DNA of 64,000 nt, taken from contig NZ_JACHBQ010000001.1 in the NCBI RefSeq assembly GCF_014200405.1, positions 3,100,001 through 3,164,000 on the forward strand. The letters are read 5' to 3'. Positions 53,678 through 62,429 of the stretch are shown here, piece by piece. The position numbers and the translations under genes were made by a program. The stretch is from Cryobacterium roopkundense (GTDB lineage Bacteria > Actinomycetota > Actinomycetes > Actinomycetales > Microbacteriaceae). A model generated the notes under the pieces. The model did not search any database. It was not told the origin of the DNA and saw only the letters and a list, made by a program, of their open reading frames with translations. How positions within the stretch are numbered: the stretch's first letter is position 1; each line of letters begins with the position of its first letter.

Positions 53678-54721
53678 ATGCAGACGCCGGGAAACACAAC
53701 TCGCAACGCACGAGTCCAGTGGATCGATACGGCAAAGGGCGTGGCGATTCTGCTGGTGGTGCTCGGGCATTCTGTGGCAGTGCTAGCCAGCGAGGGTGTG
53801 GGTGTTGGCCCGTGGCAGGAGGTGAATGCCCTCTTGAGCACGGCACGAATGCCGCTGTTCTTTCTCGTGTCGGGGCTGCTGGCATCGAGCAGCCTCTACC
53901 GCCCTCTGCCCCGGTTCGTGGACTCAAAGATTCTGCTTCTCGTGTACCTCTACGCTCTGTGGGTGGTGCTGCACGCGATCATCGCGGGCATTCGGGAGGG
54001 CGGGGACGGCTTTGTCGCGGCGGTACTGGCAGCGCTCTCTGATGGGCTGATGCTGCATTCGTCGCTCTGGTACCTGCCCGCCCTGGCAGTGTTCTACGCG
54101 GCGGCGCGGGTGATGCGTGCCGTGCCCGTGGCGGCGCAGCTGAGCGTGGCCGTGTCCAGCTACGTGTTGTTCGCCTCGTTCGTGCTGGAAACCGGCAGCA
54201 CGGGAGTAAACGGGATCGGGCACTACTTCGTGTTCTTCCTCGCCGGATGCTGTGGGCGCCGGCTCATCGCAGGCTTCATGGCACGACTCACCGTGATGCG
54301 TGCGGTGCTGATCTGCGCGGCCCTGATTCTCGTTGCCGGCGCGACGGCAGTTGCTGACGCAACGTGGGACGCCGCGTCCAACATCGGGGCGGTAGCTCTC
54401 GGCCCCCTCGGAGCGGCCACAGGACTGGCCGTGGCCGGAATTGTGGCGCGTGCCCGGTGGAGCCGCGCAATTATGTGGGTGGGCACGCGAACCATCCCCG
54501 TGTACGTTCTCCACCTGCAAATCGTGTTGGCCATCGCCGCGTTGACCGCCCCCGTGTTCATGCTCAGCCAGGGGCTCGCGCTGGCAGCGCCCGTGCTCAT
54601 TGCCGGGGTGGCCGTGCTGGCGAGCTACGCAATCTGGCGGGCTACTCGACGGGTACCCGGGCTATACACCGCGCCGAGCTGGCTGCGTGTGGAAAGGGTG
54701 CCGCAGCGCGTGGCGGCGTAG
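53678..54721 (+). CDS. Acyltransferase-3 family membrane protein
   Basis: A 347-residue integral membrane acyltransferase with about ten helices. It opens RVQWIDTAKGVAILLVVLGHSV (residues 12-33), which supplies D-x-x-K-G and G-H, then TARMPLFFLVSGLLAS. The block WVGTRTIPVYVLHLQIVLAIAA (about 267) matches the C-terminal histidine region of the fucose-4-O-acetylase-like group. It has no operon partner; its last bases meet the FAH remnant of the other strand. A polysaccharide or cell-wall acetyl transfer is likely, the acceptor unknown. Confidence 0.88.
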   Translation: MQTPGNTTRNARVQWIDTAKGVAILLVVLGHSVAVLASEGVGVGPWQEVNALLSTARMPLFFLVSGLLASSSLYRPLPRFVDSKILLLVYLYALWVVLHAIIAGIREGGDGFVAAVLAALSDGLMLHSSLWYLPALAVFYAAARVMRAVPVAAQLSVAVSSYVLFASFVLETGSTGVNGIGHYFVFFLAGCCGRRLIAGFMARLTVMRAVLICAALILVAGATAVADATWDAASNIGAVALGPLGAATGLAVAGIVARARWSRAIMWVGTRTIPVYVLHLQIVLAIAALTAPVFMLSQGLALAAPVLIAGVAVLASYAIWRATRRVPGLYTAPSWLRVERVPQRVAA

Positions 54722-54727
54722 CCGGTC

Positions 54728-54855
54728 TCGACCACGGCCGCGACCAGGCGTTGGCGCTGGGCACCGAGGCCGTCAATGCCGACCTCCATCACGTCGCCCG
54801 CGGCCAAGTAGGGGAAGCGACCCGACAGGGCAACTCCCTGCGGCGTGCCGGTGTT
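54728..54855 (-). pseudogene. Fumarylacetoacetate hydrolase family, C-terminal remnant
   Basis: The minus strand reads NTGTPQGVALSGRFPYLAAG, then DVMEVGIDGLGAQRQRLVAA. This is the characteristic end of FAH-family enzymes (N-T-G-T-P-x-G-V...G-D-x-x-x-x-x-I-x-G-L-G). No catalytic E-x-E part is present upstream; the remaining frame upstream has unrelated composition. It is a decayed fragment just after the acyltransferase gene. Confidence 0.65.
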
Positions 54856-54958
54856 GCGGGGAGCGTGGGGGAAGTCGAGGGCGCGGGAATGGGGTCTAGA
54901 TAGGCTCAATCAGCCCAGGGGACGGGAAAGGATTGAGGCGGATGTTCGCGGCCGGGTC

Positions 54959-55759
54959 TTACTGGGTGGGCAACACGACGGCCTGTCCGGGCGCGGGCAC
55001 CCAGGTTGCCCCGAACACGCAGCCAGCGCCGGTCACGGCCAACGTCGGGGCGTCCCACGTGCCGCCCACCGCATAAAACTCGGCCTGTGTCGGGTCGGTA
55101 CAGTCGGTGACATCAGCGAGGGCCTCTGCGCCGGAGGGCCCGAGGGTCACGATCACCGGTGTCGGCTTCGAAATGGGCGCACCCGTGCCGAGCTGCGTAA
55201 CAGCGACGGCGATCGCCACGCTGATCAGCACCGCGCCGAGGCCGATCGCGCCGACGAACCAACGGAATTGCCGTCGGGTTTCGGTGAAGATGTGCCATTC
55301 TCGCAGCGACTCGAAAGCAGAGAACAGCCGGTCACGGTCATCCGGAACGGGTTTGCCGGGTTCCAGGTCGGCATAGAAATTCTGCATCGTGGTGGTGAAC
55401 GACGGCTTGGTCAGAAAGTCCGGGGCCAGAATGCCTACGCCGAAAGCCGACTCCACGGCCCGGGCCGTTCGGGGGTTCTTGTCGTTCAGAATCTTGACGA
55501 CCTCCTTCGGCTCGACGCTCAGAACGCACGCGGCCCGCCACAGGATCGCGCCGACGGAGAGAAAGATCACCACCCCGCACTCGACCAGCAGCAGATTGCG
55601 CCCCAGCCACTCCCCCGCGTCGGTAGCGCCCGCCAGACTCGCCCCGACCGGCGCACCGGTCACGATGACCGCGGCCAAAATGGCTGTGACCGGCGTGAAC
55701 GCCGCCAGCCACTTGGTCGTGTCGCGATAGGCGTCGACACTCGATTTATAGATCGACAT
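54959..55759 (-). CDS. Hypothetical membrane protein, three helices
   Basis: A 266-residue protein. The start at 55759 (MSIYKSSVDAYRDTTKWLAAF) has AAGGGG upstream; a longer frame to 56107 would run through the divergent gene. Hydrophobic segments are at about residues 18-38 and 49-74, and a third at about 178-198 (WFVGAIGLGAVLISVAIAV). A charged cytoplasmic domain lies between (VLSVEPKEVVKILND...). The C-terminal part has four cysteines or so. No family is recognised. It is divergent from the Phd-like gene, and the palindrome at 55795 sits between them. Confidence 0.7.
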   Translation of the reverse strand: MSIYKSSVDAYRDTTKWLAAFTPVTAILAAVIVTGAPVGASLAGATDAGEWLGRNLLLVECGVVIFLSVGAILWRAACVLSVEPKEVVKILNDKNPRTARAVESAFGVGILAPDFLTKPSFTTTMQNFYADLEPGKPVPDDRDRLFSAFESLREWHIFTETRRQFRWFVGAIGLGAVLISVAIAVAVTQLGTGAPISKPTPVIVTLGPSGAEALADVTDCTDPTQAEFYAVGGTWDAPTLAVTGAGCVFGATWVPAPGQAVVLPTQ

Positions 55760-55794
55760 GCGACCCCTTCCCGCTTGACGAACATTTTTCTGGA

Positions 55795-55815
55795 TTACCG
55801 ATATATATCGGGTAA
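55795..55815. promoter_or_regulatory. Near-perfect palindrome, candidate operator
   Basis: Half sites TTACC and GGGTAA flank GATATATATC, with one base asymmetry. It lies 35 bases before the start at 55851 and about 35 bases from the divergent start at 55759, an excellent place for a regulator acting on both. A TTGACG at 55775-55780 may serve as a -35 box. Phd/YefM proteins usually bind such palindromes, and the adjacent gene has a Phd-like N-terminus. Confidence 0.6.
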
Positions 55816-55850
55816 ACTGTTCGGAGATATCTTGACAGAAGGAGAGCGTG

Positions 55851-56687
55851 ATGGCCACGGTGGACTTTGGGCCCGTACCTGTCTCGCGTTTCAAGAGCGA
55901 GATGCCGAACGTGCTCACTGCTCTTGAACACCAGCGCCGCGTGCTGCTGTCCCGCCATGGCAACATCGTGGCCGCGATCGAGCCGCCGGCCGAGAAGCAT
56001 GCCCGGCTGTTACTCGATTTCACCACCCGAACGAGCCTGGCGCGTGAGGTACCCGTGCTGACGATGACCGACATCGGCCGGGGGTCGCCATCCGCTTCAA
56101 TCCGCAATGCGGAGAACGGGGTGCAGTCACTCTTGACTCACCGCGGGATCGTCCGTGGCGTTCTCACGTCACGGCCGGAGGCGGAGCCGCTGGAGGTAGT
56201 GGACCAGCGGGCCGCTGCCCTGAGCGCCTTCGCGCTCACCCATCCGAACGCCACACCCGAGCAATTCGCTGATTTCTCCGATTCACTGTCCGCCGCCGAT
56301 GACGTGACTGCCGTTGCTCAGGAGCCGGTGGCATCGCAGTGGCTTGCACTGCTGTCACAGCTCGGGACTGCTCCAGTGCGCACTCCGGAACTGGTGACAT
56401 CCGGTTACGTCACGTCCGTGAATTTCACCGAATACAGAGACCGCGTGATCAGGAAGCTCGAGGTGAGTTACGACGAAGTCGGCCTGCTGACCAATGCTGC
56501 GCAATTGCTTCCCGATATCCTGCACAGCGTGCGACCCCTGGAAACGTATACGTCCCCGGATCGGGCGGCCCTGCTGCGTACGGCCCTGAAATTTGCTGAG
56601 CAGTCCGTTCTTCGCGCCGGGCAGGCGGTTCGGCTGGGGCCCGATGCCCGCATAGGCCTAGACTTCGAGGATTCTACGAACACCTAA
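55851..56687 (+). CDS. Protein with Phd/YefM-like N-terminal domain and unknown C-terminal domain
   Basis: A 278-residue protein. The ATG at 55851 lies seven bases after GGAGA. Residues 2-45 (VPVSRFKSEMPNVLTALEHQRRVLLSRHGNIVAAIEP) follow the Phd/YefM antitoxin pattern (VPxSxF...L...xxRVxLTRHGxPVAAL). The rest, about 230 residues, is mostly alpha-helical without recognised motifs; residues 70-110 (IRNAENGVQSLLTHRGIVRG) could be linker. Antitoxins of this family are usually 80-100 residues, so this is three times longer. No RelE, Doc or YoeB-like toxin is seen next to it. It probably represses its own promoter at 55795. Confidence 0.6.
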   Translation: MATVDFGPVPVSRFKSEMPNVLTALEHQRRVLLSRHGNIVAAIEPPAEKHARLLLDFTTRTSLAREVPVLTMTDIGRGSPSASIRNAENGVQSLLTHRGIVRGVLTSRPEAEPLEVVDQRAAALSAFALTHPNATPEQFADFSDSLSAADDVTAVAQEPVASQWLALLSQLGTAPVRTPELVTSGYVTSVNFTEYRDRVIRKLEVSYDEVGLLTNAAQLLPDILHSVRPLETYTSPDRAALLRTALKFAEQSVLRAGQAVRLGPDARIGLDFEDSTNT

Positions 56688-56705
56688 TTTGCGGGGAGAG
56701 GCGAC

Positions 56706-57089
56706 GTGGGCGACGCAGTCCGATCGATCCACGGCCAGAATGCGCTGGACACCTTCGCCTGGGTGCACGACTTCATCCACGAAGAGCTGCTTGACGCCGT
56801 GGTGACGCTGATATCCGGTCAGGCGCTCCATCTCGACGACGATCTTGAGATCCACACGCTCACCCTCCCCGATGACCGAGTCAAGCTCACGCTCCTGCGC
56901 CCGGGCGGATCATTCACGGTCGATATCGACCTGCGCGCCCTCCGGCATCCGGTGTCTCACGGTGATGCGCGAAGCTCGGTGCCGGTACCGGACCAGTGGC
57001 GAAGGACGAGCACCGTGTTGGGCACGCCGGTTTGGGAACTCTTCAACTGCACCGTGCACAACGTACAGCCGCATCGCAACGCGCCCTGA
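56706..57089 (+). CDS. Hypothetical protein downstream of the Phd-like gene
   Basis: A 127-residue protein with a GTG start at 56706 behind GGGGAGAGG. It is 18 bases from the preceding gene and probably in its operon. The sequence is acidic in the first half (ALHLDDDLEIHTLTLPDDRVKLTLL) and basic later, with no hydrophobic segment and no known motif. A toxin or partner role is possible by position only. Confidence 0.55.
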   Translation: MGDAVRSIHGQNALDTFAWVHDFIHEELLDAVVTLISGQALHLDDDLEIHTLTLPDDRVKLTLLRPGGSFTVDIDLRALRHPVSHGDARSSVPVPDQWRRTSTVLGTPVWELFNCTVHNVQPHRNAP

Positions 57090-57248
57090 GCGCGTGACAC
57101 CCGGCCGCACCCGCGGGGCGCGGGAAAGAACCTCCGCAGGCGGCGTGGAACGCGTGAGGTGAGGCTCGGTGAGGCCGGGCTGCGTCTGGGGCGGCCCGCC
57201 CCGCCTACATGACGGTGGCCGAGCGCATCCGCTTGTCTATTGGTGTGA

Positions 57249-58010
57249 CTAGTCGAAGAATTTCTGGGCCTGAAGACTTGTGTTCAAGAGCGCCGCGAAT
57301 TGTTCGTTGCCCTTCGGGCTCAGGTGAATGCCGTCGACATAGTTGTCGTCGGGGTCTGGAAGCCAGCCTTCGGCAGCGGGATCCACAAAGCTGACGCCCG
57401 CGCTCGCGGCGGCCGCAGCTATGGCGGTGCGGGCACGGTCGATGCTGTCGCGATTGCCGGCCGGCGGATAGCTCGGCCCCACCGCAACGATGCGAGCCGA
57501 CGGAGCCTGCGCCTGCACGGCAGCGAAAAGCTCGGCGGCGGCGCTCTGAGTTCTGGCCACAGGGCCCTGATCGTTCAGGCCGCCCTGCACAAAAACAATG
57601 TCGGGAGCCGACTCAGCTACCGCGGGTACCCGGCCGAGAAACGTGGTCTCGTTTTCTGCAGCCTGACCCGGGTTGGTGTAGCCGGTGCCGCCCTCCCCGA
57701 ACGGCACGACATCCCAGAGCGGATGCATATCGGCCAGGTACTCGATGTAGTTGTTCACGGGGTCAACCCCGGCCCGACCCGTGTACGAGTCACCGATGAA
57801 GGCGACCTTCGTGCGCTCGGGTGGAGCCGTGGCTGTTGGCGTGCTGGCTGGCGGGAGCACGTACGACGACGCGGGCGGCGGGCCGCTGAGCGCCAGAACT
57901 GTGAGACCGAGGGCGGCGACTGTCGTGAGCCCCACTATTCCGAGCTTGATCCTGCGCGTTCTCGTGGACTCCGGACCATTGCGTGCACTGCGTTTCTTCC
58001 CCCATGACAT
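57249..58010 (-). CDS. SGNH/GDSL hydrolase, membrane-anchored
   Basis: A 253-residue protein with a cytoplasmic basic N-terminus, one helix (about residues 22-42) and a Pro/Thr linker to about 66. The SGNH domain has block I FIGDSYTG (Ser75), GEGGTGYTN with block II glycine (about 106-112), block III GGLND (Asn146) and block V DGIHL (Asp227, His229). The start at 58010 (MSWGKKRS) is preferred; the frame is open further upstream to 58127. An extracellular esterase, possibly acting on acylated surface sugar, is likely. The neighbour is the OpgC-like gene on the same strand. Confidence 0.85.
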   Translation of the reverse strand: MSWGKKRSARNGPESTRTRRIKLGIVGLTTVAALGLTVLALSGPPPASSYVLPPASTPTATAPPERTKVAFIGDSYTGRAGVDPVNNYIEYLADMHPLWDVVPFGEGGTGYTNPGQAAENETTFLGRVPAVAESAPDIVFVQGGLNDQGPVARTQSAAAELFAAVQAQAPSARIVAVGPSYPPAGNRDSIDRARTAIAAAAASAGVSFVDPAAEGWLPDPDDNYVDGIHLSPKGNEQFAALLNTSLQAQKFFD

Positions 58011-58185
58011 GCGTTCGAGCCTAGGATTTTTCCGCGCCGGGATGGCCCATTTATACCCCCCAATGGGAGTGCCCATGGAACAAACACCTGCGAAATGAGG
58101 CGCCACGGGCGTGGCTTCTGCACCCATGCCGGCGGTGCGAACGGATGCCGCGGCATCCGCTCTGAGACGAGGGCAACCTGGGCGC

Positions 58186-59307
58186 TCAACCGGGCTGCGG
58201 CGCGGCCTCTCGCCCCGAAGTGGACCTTCTCACTCGCCACCGCGCCCATTCCCAGCACGCGACCACGGTCACCACGGCGAGGAGCTGCGATGCCGGGCTG
58301 TGAGGATGCAGAACGATGAAGCTCGGCACAATCACCGCAACGCTCGCTTGGATGATGTACGAGTCGAGGCTGCGTTGGCCGATGAGCTCGATGGGCCGCA
58401 CCACGGCGCGGGGAGTGACCGGCAGCACGATCTCGACGGCGGCGTACAGAAACGCGAGCGTGGCATACGCCACCGCAATTCGCAGAACGGTGACGTCGAT
58501 CTTGTCGAAGAGCTCGGGGGCCAACCTCCCCGCCAGCAGCACCACGCCACCCACGGGAAGATAAGCGACTAGGAGCGCCCAGCGCCACCGGCGGAGGAAG
58601 TGATCCGCGCCCAGTCGCTCCCAGTGCCACCCGAGCACGAGTGCCGAGATGAACAGGAGCTGCCACATCGCCCAGTTAGCCCCGCGGGTTTCGCCGTCGA
58701 ATGCCACGAACGATGTGTACTCGCGACAGGCGATGCCGAGACCATAAACGGCGCCGGATGCTGCCAGCACCTCGACCCACCGGCCACGCTTCAATAGCCA
58801 ATACGCCCCCATGGCGAGGAGCAGGAACACCACGTAGAGCCGGAGCACGCTGCCGGCGGGTGGCGCCAGAGACATGGTGATTGCACTGAATGTGAGTTCG
58901 GCGAGGCCTCGCCCCTCTGTCGGCGGCACGTTCGCGTGCGTTCGGGTACCCAGCAGGAGCAGCGCTAGGCCGAGCAGCACGATGGCCGACTGGGCCAGGT
59001 AGATCAATGCCACCCGGGCCAGCGTTGCGCACTGGATGCGCCGCAGCTGCACACGATGAACGCTGCGGCTCTGCACTATCCCGAGCACGAGGCCGGAGAG
59101 CAGCACGAAGCCGGAGGCCCCGTCGAACTGCGGGAAGACGTGCGTGGCACGGGCGATGAGAGATCCCGCCGCGAGGTGCCCGGTGATCATGCTGACGATG
59201 CAGTACCCGCGGATGATGTCGAGTGCCGGTATGCGCGCGGATGCGCCCCTGGCAGTGTGATGCCGATCCCCCAGCGCATTTTTCCGCGCCAAATTGTGTT
59301 CCCCCAT
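58186..59307 (-). CDS. OpgC-like acyltransferase membrane protein
   Basis: A 373-residue membrane protein with about ten helices. Its opening RIPALDIIRGYCIVSMITGHLA and the FDGASGFVLLSGLVLGI segment match OpgC_C domain proteins, which succinylate glucans. A third block, LIGQRSLDSYIIQASVAV, lies near the end. The C-terminus is basic and Arg-rich. It lies 175 bases upstream of the SGNH gene, same strand, and may act on the same polymer. The substrate is unknown. Confidence 0.78.
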   Translation of the reverse strand: MGEHNLARKNALGDRHHTARGASARIPALDIIRGYCIVSMITGHLAAGSLIARATHVFPQFDGASGFVLLSGLVLGIVQSRSVHRVQLRRIQCATLARVALIYLAQSAIVLLGLALLLLGTRTHANVPPTEGRGLAELTFSAITMSLAPPAGSVLRLYVVFLLLAMGAYWLLKRGRWVEVLAASGAVYGLGIACREYTSFVAFDGETRGANWAMWQLLFISALVLGWHWERLGADHFLRRWRWALLVAYLPVGGVVLLAGRLAPELFDKIDVTVLRIAVAYATLAFLYAAVEIVLPVTPRAVVRPIELIGQRSLDSYIIQASVAVIVPSFIVLHPHSPASQLLAVVTVVACWEWARWRVRRSTSGREAAPQPG

Positions 59308-59367
59308 TTGGCGACCCTACCGCGTCGCGGTCGCGCGGCGGGGGCCACGTTCACGCGTCCCCCGCTC

Positions 59368-59475
59368 TCGCTGGTCGAGGCGCGACGAAGGAGCGATCGA
59401 GACCACGCGACCCGACTCTCAGACTCGGCTCACCCGATCTCGAGACACGCCGTAGACGGCGTTCCTCGACCAGCG
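59368..59475. repeat. Palindromic intergenic repeat, full copy
   Basis: Starts CGCTGGTCGAGGCGCGACG and ends CCTCGACCAGCGG, with an internal CGCCGTAGACGGCG palindrome. It lies between the OpgC-like gene and the FRG gene, both transcribed on the minus strand. Confidence 0.85.
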
Positions 59476-59512
59476 GAAAGGGGCTGCGCCTCTCTCCGCG
59501 GGATGGCGGGGC

Positions 59513-60469
59513 TCAGAGTGCGTAGAGTTCCTTGCGCGCGGCATCCACTCCGGTCCACGAGACGTGCGACAGGTCGGGGTAGATCGTGTTGTGGTTGATG
59601 CCCTCTTCTGAATCGAGCAGGTCTCGGAGCCGCGCCTTCCAACCGGCGGGAATTCGAATCGACCAGCCGAGGGCTGGCCAGGACGTGTCGGGGTTGGCCT
59701 TCCGTTTCAGGAAGCCAATCGTGAGCATGCTCACGTCTTGCAGCTCGGCGGCGTTGAGCGCTTGGCCGTCGAGGTTCACGTTGAGGTCGCTATAGGACCG
59801 AGTCACGCCGCCCACCAGGAACCGACCGCGCTGCGCGCTCATGCGTGCATCGAGGGGCCGGTCCTCGACCAGTTTCACGGCCTGGGTCCACGTGGATGTC
59901 GATTGCTGCACACCGCGCGCATTGTTGGCCCACGGGAGTTCCGTGGGCTTTGACAGCGAGGTCTCGTCCTCGCCGGTGAGGGTGAGAATGAAATATCGTC
60001 CATCAGTGGCGTCGTTGCCTTCGACGGCGAAGTACAGGGCTTCCAACGGCCGGTCGCTGACATCAATCATGCGTGTGGGCGCTCCGTGATGCTGAAGCAG
60101 CATCAGGAGTTCACCCTGAGTCATGCCGCGGCCCAGGCCGCGGTTCTGCATCTCGAGGATCACCGACTTCTCCAACTGCGCCAGCATGCCCTCGGTGATG
60201 GTCTCATCGGTTTCGGCGCGCATGAAGCGATGCAGGGAGGCCGACAACCCGTATTTGTGGTTGCTCTGCCCCCGAAAGAGAAGCGGTGCTGCGGACGTCT
60301 GCTGCCGCATGGCAGTGGGCGTTGGCTGCTGGCCGGTGATGAATTTCTGCTCCGCTTGGAGCATCTCAAAGAACGCTTCGGGCTGCAGGTACGTGGCGGG
60401 ATGCATCTTGTTCAGCTCGCGGGAGCTAAAGAGGGCCTCGGCAGTAATCGTCGTGCGTGGTGTCGACAT
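59513..60469 (-). CDS. FRG-domain protein
   Basis: A 318-residue protein. The start at 60469 (MSTPRTTITAEALF) is preceded by AAAGGA eight bases upstream, and the frame further upstream shows no family marks. The FRG domain runs from about residue 60 to 200: LLFRGQSNHKYGLSASLHR, then LLQHHGAPTRMIDVSDRPLEALYFAVEG and DGRYFILTL. The Q-H-x-G-x-P-T-R-x-x-D pattern is the family hallmark. FRG proteins are poorly characterised and occur in several phage-defence contexts, but nothing nearby adds support for that here. A 7-bp inverted repeat precedes the gene. Confidence 0.82.
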   Translation of the reverse strand: MSTPRTTITAEALFSSRELNKMHPATYLQPEAFFEMLQAEQKFITGQQPTPTAMRQQTSAAPLLFRGQSNHKYGLSASLHRFMRAETDETITEGMLAQLEKSVILEMQNRGLGRGMTQGELLMLLQHHGAPTRMIDVSDRPLEALYFAVEGNDATDGRYFILTLTGEDETSLSKPTELPWANNARGVQQSTSTWTQAVKLVEDRPLDARMSAQRGRFLVGGVTRSYSDLNVNLDGQALNAAELQDVSMLTIGFLKRKANPDTSWPALGWSIRIPAGWKARLRDLLDSEEGINHNTIYPDLSHVSWTGVDAARKELYAL

Positions 60470-60796
60470 GAATATCCTTTGCTGGCGGCTGTTCGTGATG
60501 AACAGCATCTGCTTCGCGCGCAGTCCCCCCGACCGCCCGCCCCATGGAGGTTCTCGTTCGTTCGGCGCCACGCACGCCTGACTCCATTCAAACGGTTTCA
60601 GGTCTGCGAAAGATGCTGAGCGGTCTCTTTTTGGGCCCCCACTTCGGGAGGAACCTTGCGGTAGAGGGCTTGGGCCTGCCTGGCGTGGAGGGCATGGCGC
60701 ATCGGGCCCGAAATTGGAAGAAGAAAGGTTCTATTTTGAAGACAGTTAACATGAGTTATCCTCGCTTTTGTGTTCGAGTGGTGGGAGAATAGAGGC
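60470..60796. other. Divergent intergenic region with inverted repeat
   Basis: About 327 bases between the FRG gene and the HNH gene, transcribed apart. It contains a GCTGTTC-GTGAT-GAACAGC inverted repeat at 60488-60506, 19 bases before the FRG start, a candidate operator or small hairpin. It has an AT-rich stretch at about 60715-60770 that may hold the HNH promoter. No gene seen. Confidence 0.45.
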
Positions 60797-62263
60797 ATGT
60801 CAACGATGCAGAAGTCAGGTTCCGAGGTGATCGCCCTACTGGAGAGGGCAGACGCCTCGGTAGCTGCTGCGTTGTCGGAGGTGAATTATCAGCAGTTCAC
60901 GGGGGATGAGGCGCTGGCCGTGATGGCGGCGGTGGAGAAGCTGGGGCGCCGGGCAGACGGGGCCAGGGTGGCGTCGGCGACAGATGTGGCGGCGCGGGCC
61001 GATTCGGCCCTGGGCCACGAGTCCCTGGCGTACAAGAACGGATGTCGCGGTAAGTACGAGCTGATCACCGCCGTCACGAGGGTGTCGGGTTCGGAGGCGA
61101 AGCGGCGGATGCGGCTCGGCGGCTTGATCAGTGGGGCCGCGACCGCCGCGAGCGGGCTGCTCGGGCAGGAGATCCCGGTGCAGCACCCGGCCGTCGCAGA
61201 AGGGCTCGCGTCGGGAGAATTGGGGGTCGATGCGGCGGAGGTGATCGTGACGGCCCTCGAACCGCTGTCGCGGCGGGTTGCTCCGGAGGTTGTGGATCGG
61301 GTGGAGCGGGCGCTGGTGGCGTCGGCGACGGGAGCGATCACGCCCGAGACGGAGGGACTGCCGGGGGCGGGGATCGCATTCTCCGCCGACCTCATCCGGG
61401 CGCAGGCCCACGAATGGGAAGCCCGCCTCGACCCCGACGGCGCCGCCCCCAGTGACGATGCGACGGCGGCGAAGAGCACCGTCGGGTTCGGCCGGTTGAA
61501 GGCCGGGCTGTATCCGTTGCGGGGCGCGGTGACGCCGGAACTCAAGGGCATCATGGACGGTATCTTCAACACCTTCCTCTCCGCCCACGCCGCTCCCGCG
61601 TTCCCCAGCGAGGAACAGCAGGCACTGATCGAAGCCGGAGAACTGATTCCCGGGGCTGAAGAGTTCGACGACCCGCGCACCGGCGGTGAGAAGCGAGCGG
61701 ACGTTCTCCGGGGGGTGTTCGAAGCTAAGGCGCGCGACGCGAAGACACCCACTATGGGAGGCGCGGCGCCGGTGGTGATGGTGCACGTGAACGCCAAAGA
61801 CCTCAAGAGCGGGCAGGGTGTCGGGTGGGTCGACGGGGTCGAGGCGCCGATCTCACTGCGAAACGTGCGGCAGAAGATGTGCGCCGGCGGGTATCAGAAC
61901 GTGATCATCGGGGAGAACGGGGAGGTACTGCGCCTCGGTGAGAAGAAGAGGTTCTTCACCCCCGCCCAGCGGCGGGCGATCGCCGCCCGCGACGGCGGAT
62001 GCGTCATACCGGGGTGCACGGTAGCGGCGGCGTGGTGCGAAGTGCATCACATCATCCCGTGGCAACACCACGGAAAGACAGACATAGACAACGGAACTTT
62101 GCTCTGCTGGTACCACCACGCCACCATCGACACCTCCGGGTGGGAGATACGCATGGTGCGAGGCCGACCCGAGGTGCGAGGCCCCGTGCTGTGGGACCCC
62201 ACCCGCACCTGGCGTCCCGCCGCCACCCACCGGGCCAATACGGCCAGCTCCGCATCGGGCTAG
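60797..62263 (+). CDS. DUF222 / 13E12-type HNH endonuclease domain protein
   Basis: A 488-residue protein of the actinobacterial DUF222-HNH group. The start at 60797 (MSTMQKSGSEVIALL) lies behind AGAGG. The N-terminal DUF222 domain extends to about residue 340 and includes KGIMDGIFNTFL. The HNH site follows at about residues 395-440: RRAIAARDGGCVIPGCTVAAAWCEVHHIIPWQHHGKTDIDNGTLLCWYHHATID, with the C-x4-C...H-H...C-x2-H pattern. These proteins are multi-copy in related genomes and often linked to mobile or repeat regions. The activity is not known in most cases. Confidence 0.92.
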   Translation: MSTMQKSGSEVIALLERADASVAAALSEVNYQQFTGDEALAVMAAVEKLGRRADGARVASATDVAARADSALGHESLAYKNGCRGKYELITAVTRVSGSEAKRRMRLGGLISGAATAASGLLGQEIPVQHPAVAEGLASGELGVDAAEVIVTALEPLSRRVAPEVVDRVERALVASATGAITPETEGLPGAGIAFSADLIRAQAHEWEARLDPDGAAPSDDATAAKSTVGFGRLKAGLYPLRGAVTPELKGIMDGIFNTFLSAHAAPAFPSEEQQALIEAGELIPGAEEFDDPRTGGEKRADVLRGVFEAKARDAKTPTMGGAAPVVMVHVNAKDLKSGQGVGWVDGVEAPISLRNVRQKMCAGGYQNVIIGENGEVLRLGEKKRFFTPAQRRAIAARDGGCVIPGCTVAAAWCEVHHIIPWQHHGKTDIDNGTLLCWYHHATIDTSGWEIRMVRGRPEVRGPVLWDPTRTWRPAATHRANTASSASG

Positions 62264-62290
62264 AAGTGTGCCCGGTGCAGGATTGCAGGG

Positions 62291-62341
62291 TTGGCTCACG
62301 CGGTCTCGAGACGCTCGTGCCTCGCTCCTCGACCAGCGGTA
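62291..62341. repeat. Palindromic intergenic repeat, half copy
   Basis: GGCTCACGCGGTCTCGAGAC leads to CTCCTCGACCAGCGG, the right part of the element. It sits after the HNH gene. Confidence 0.75.
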
Positions 62342-62429
62342 GGGGGCAGACATCAGACATCAGATCTCGCGATAGGGTTGCAGAACGGGTCGACACAGAG
62401 GTTGACGCGTGAAAACACAAGGAGTCGCC

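Noticed and set aside
59513..60469. FRG gene as part of a phage-defence island
   Set aside because: No nuclease, reverse transcriptase or other defence gene is adjacent apart from a common DUF222-HNH protein, which is not itself evidence.
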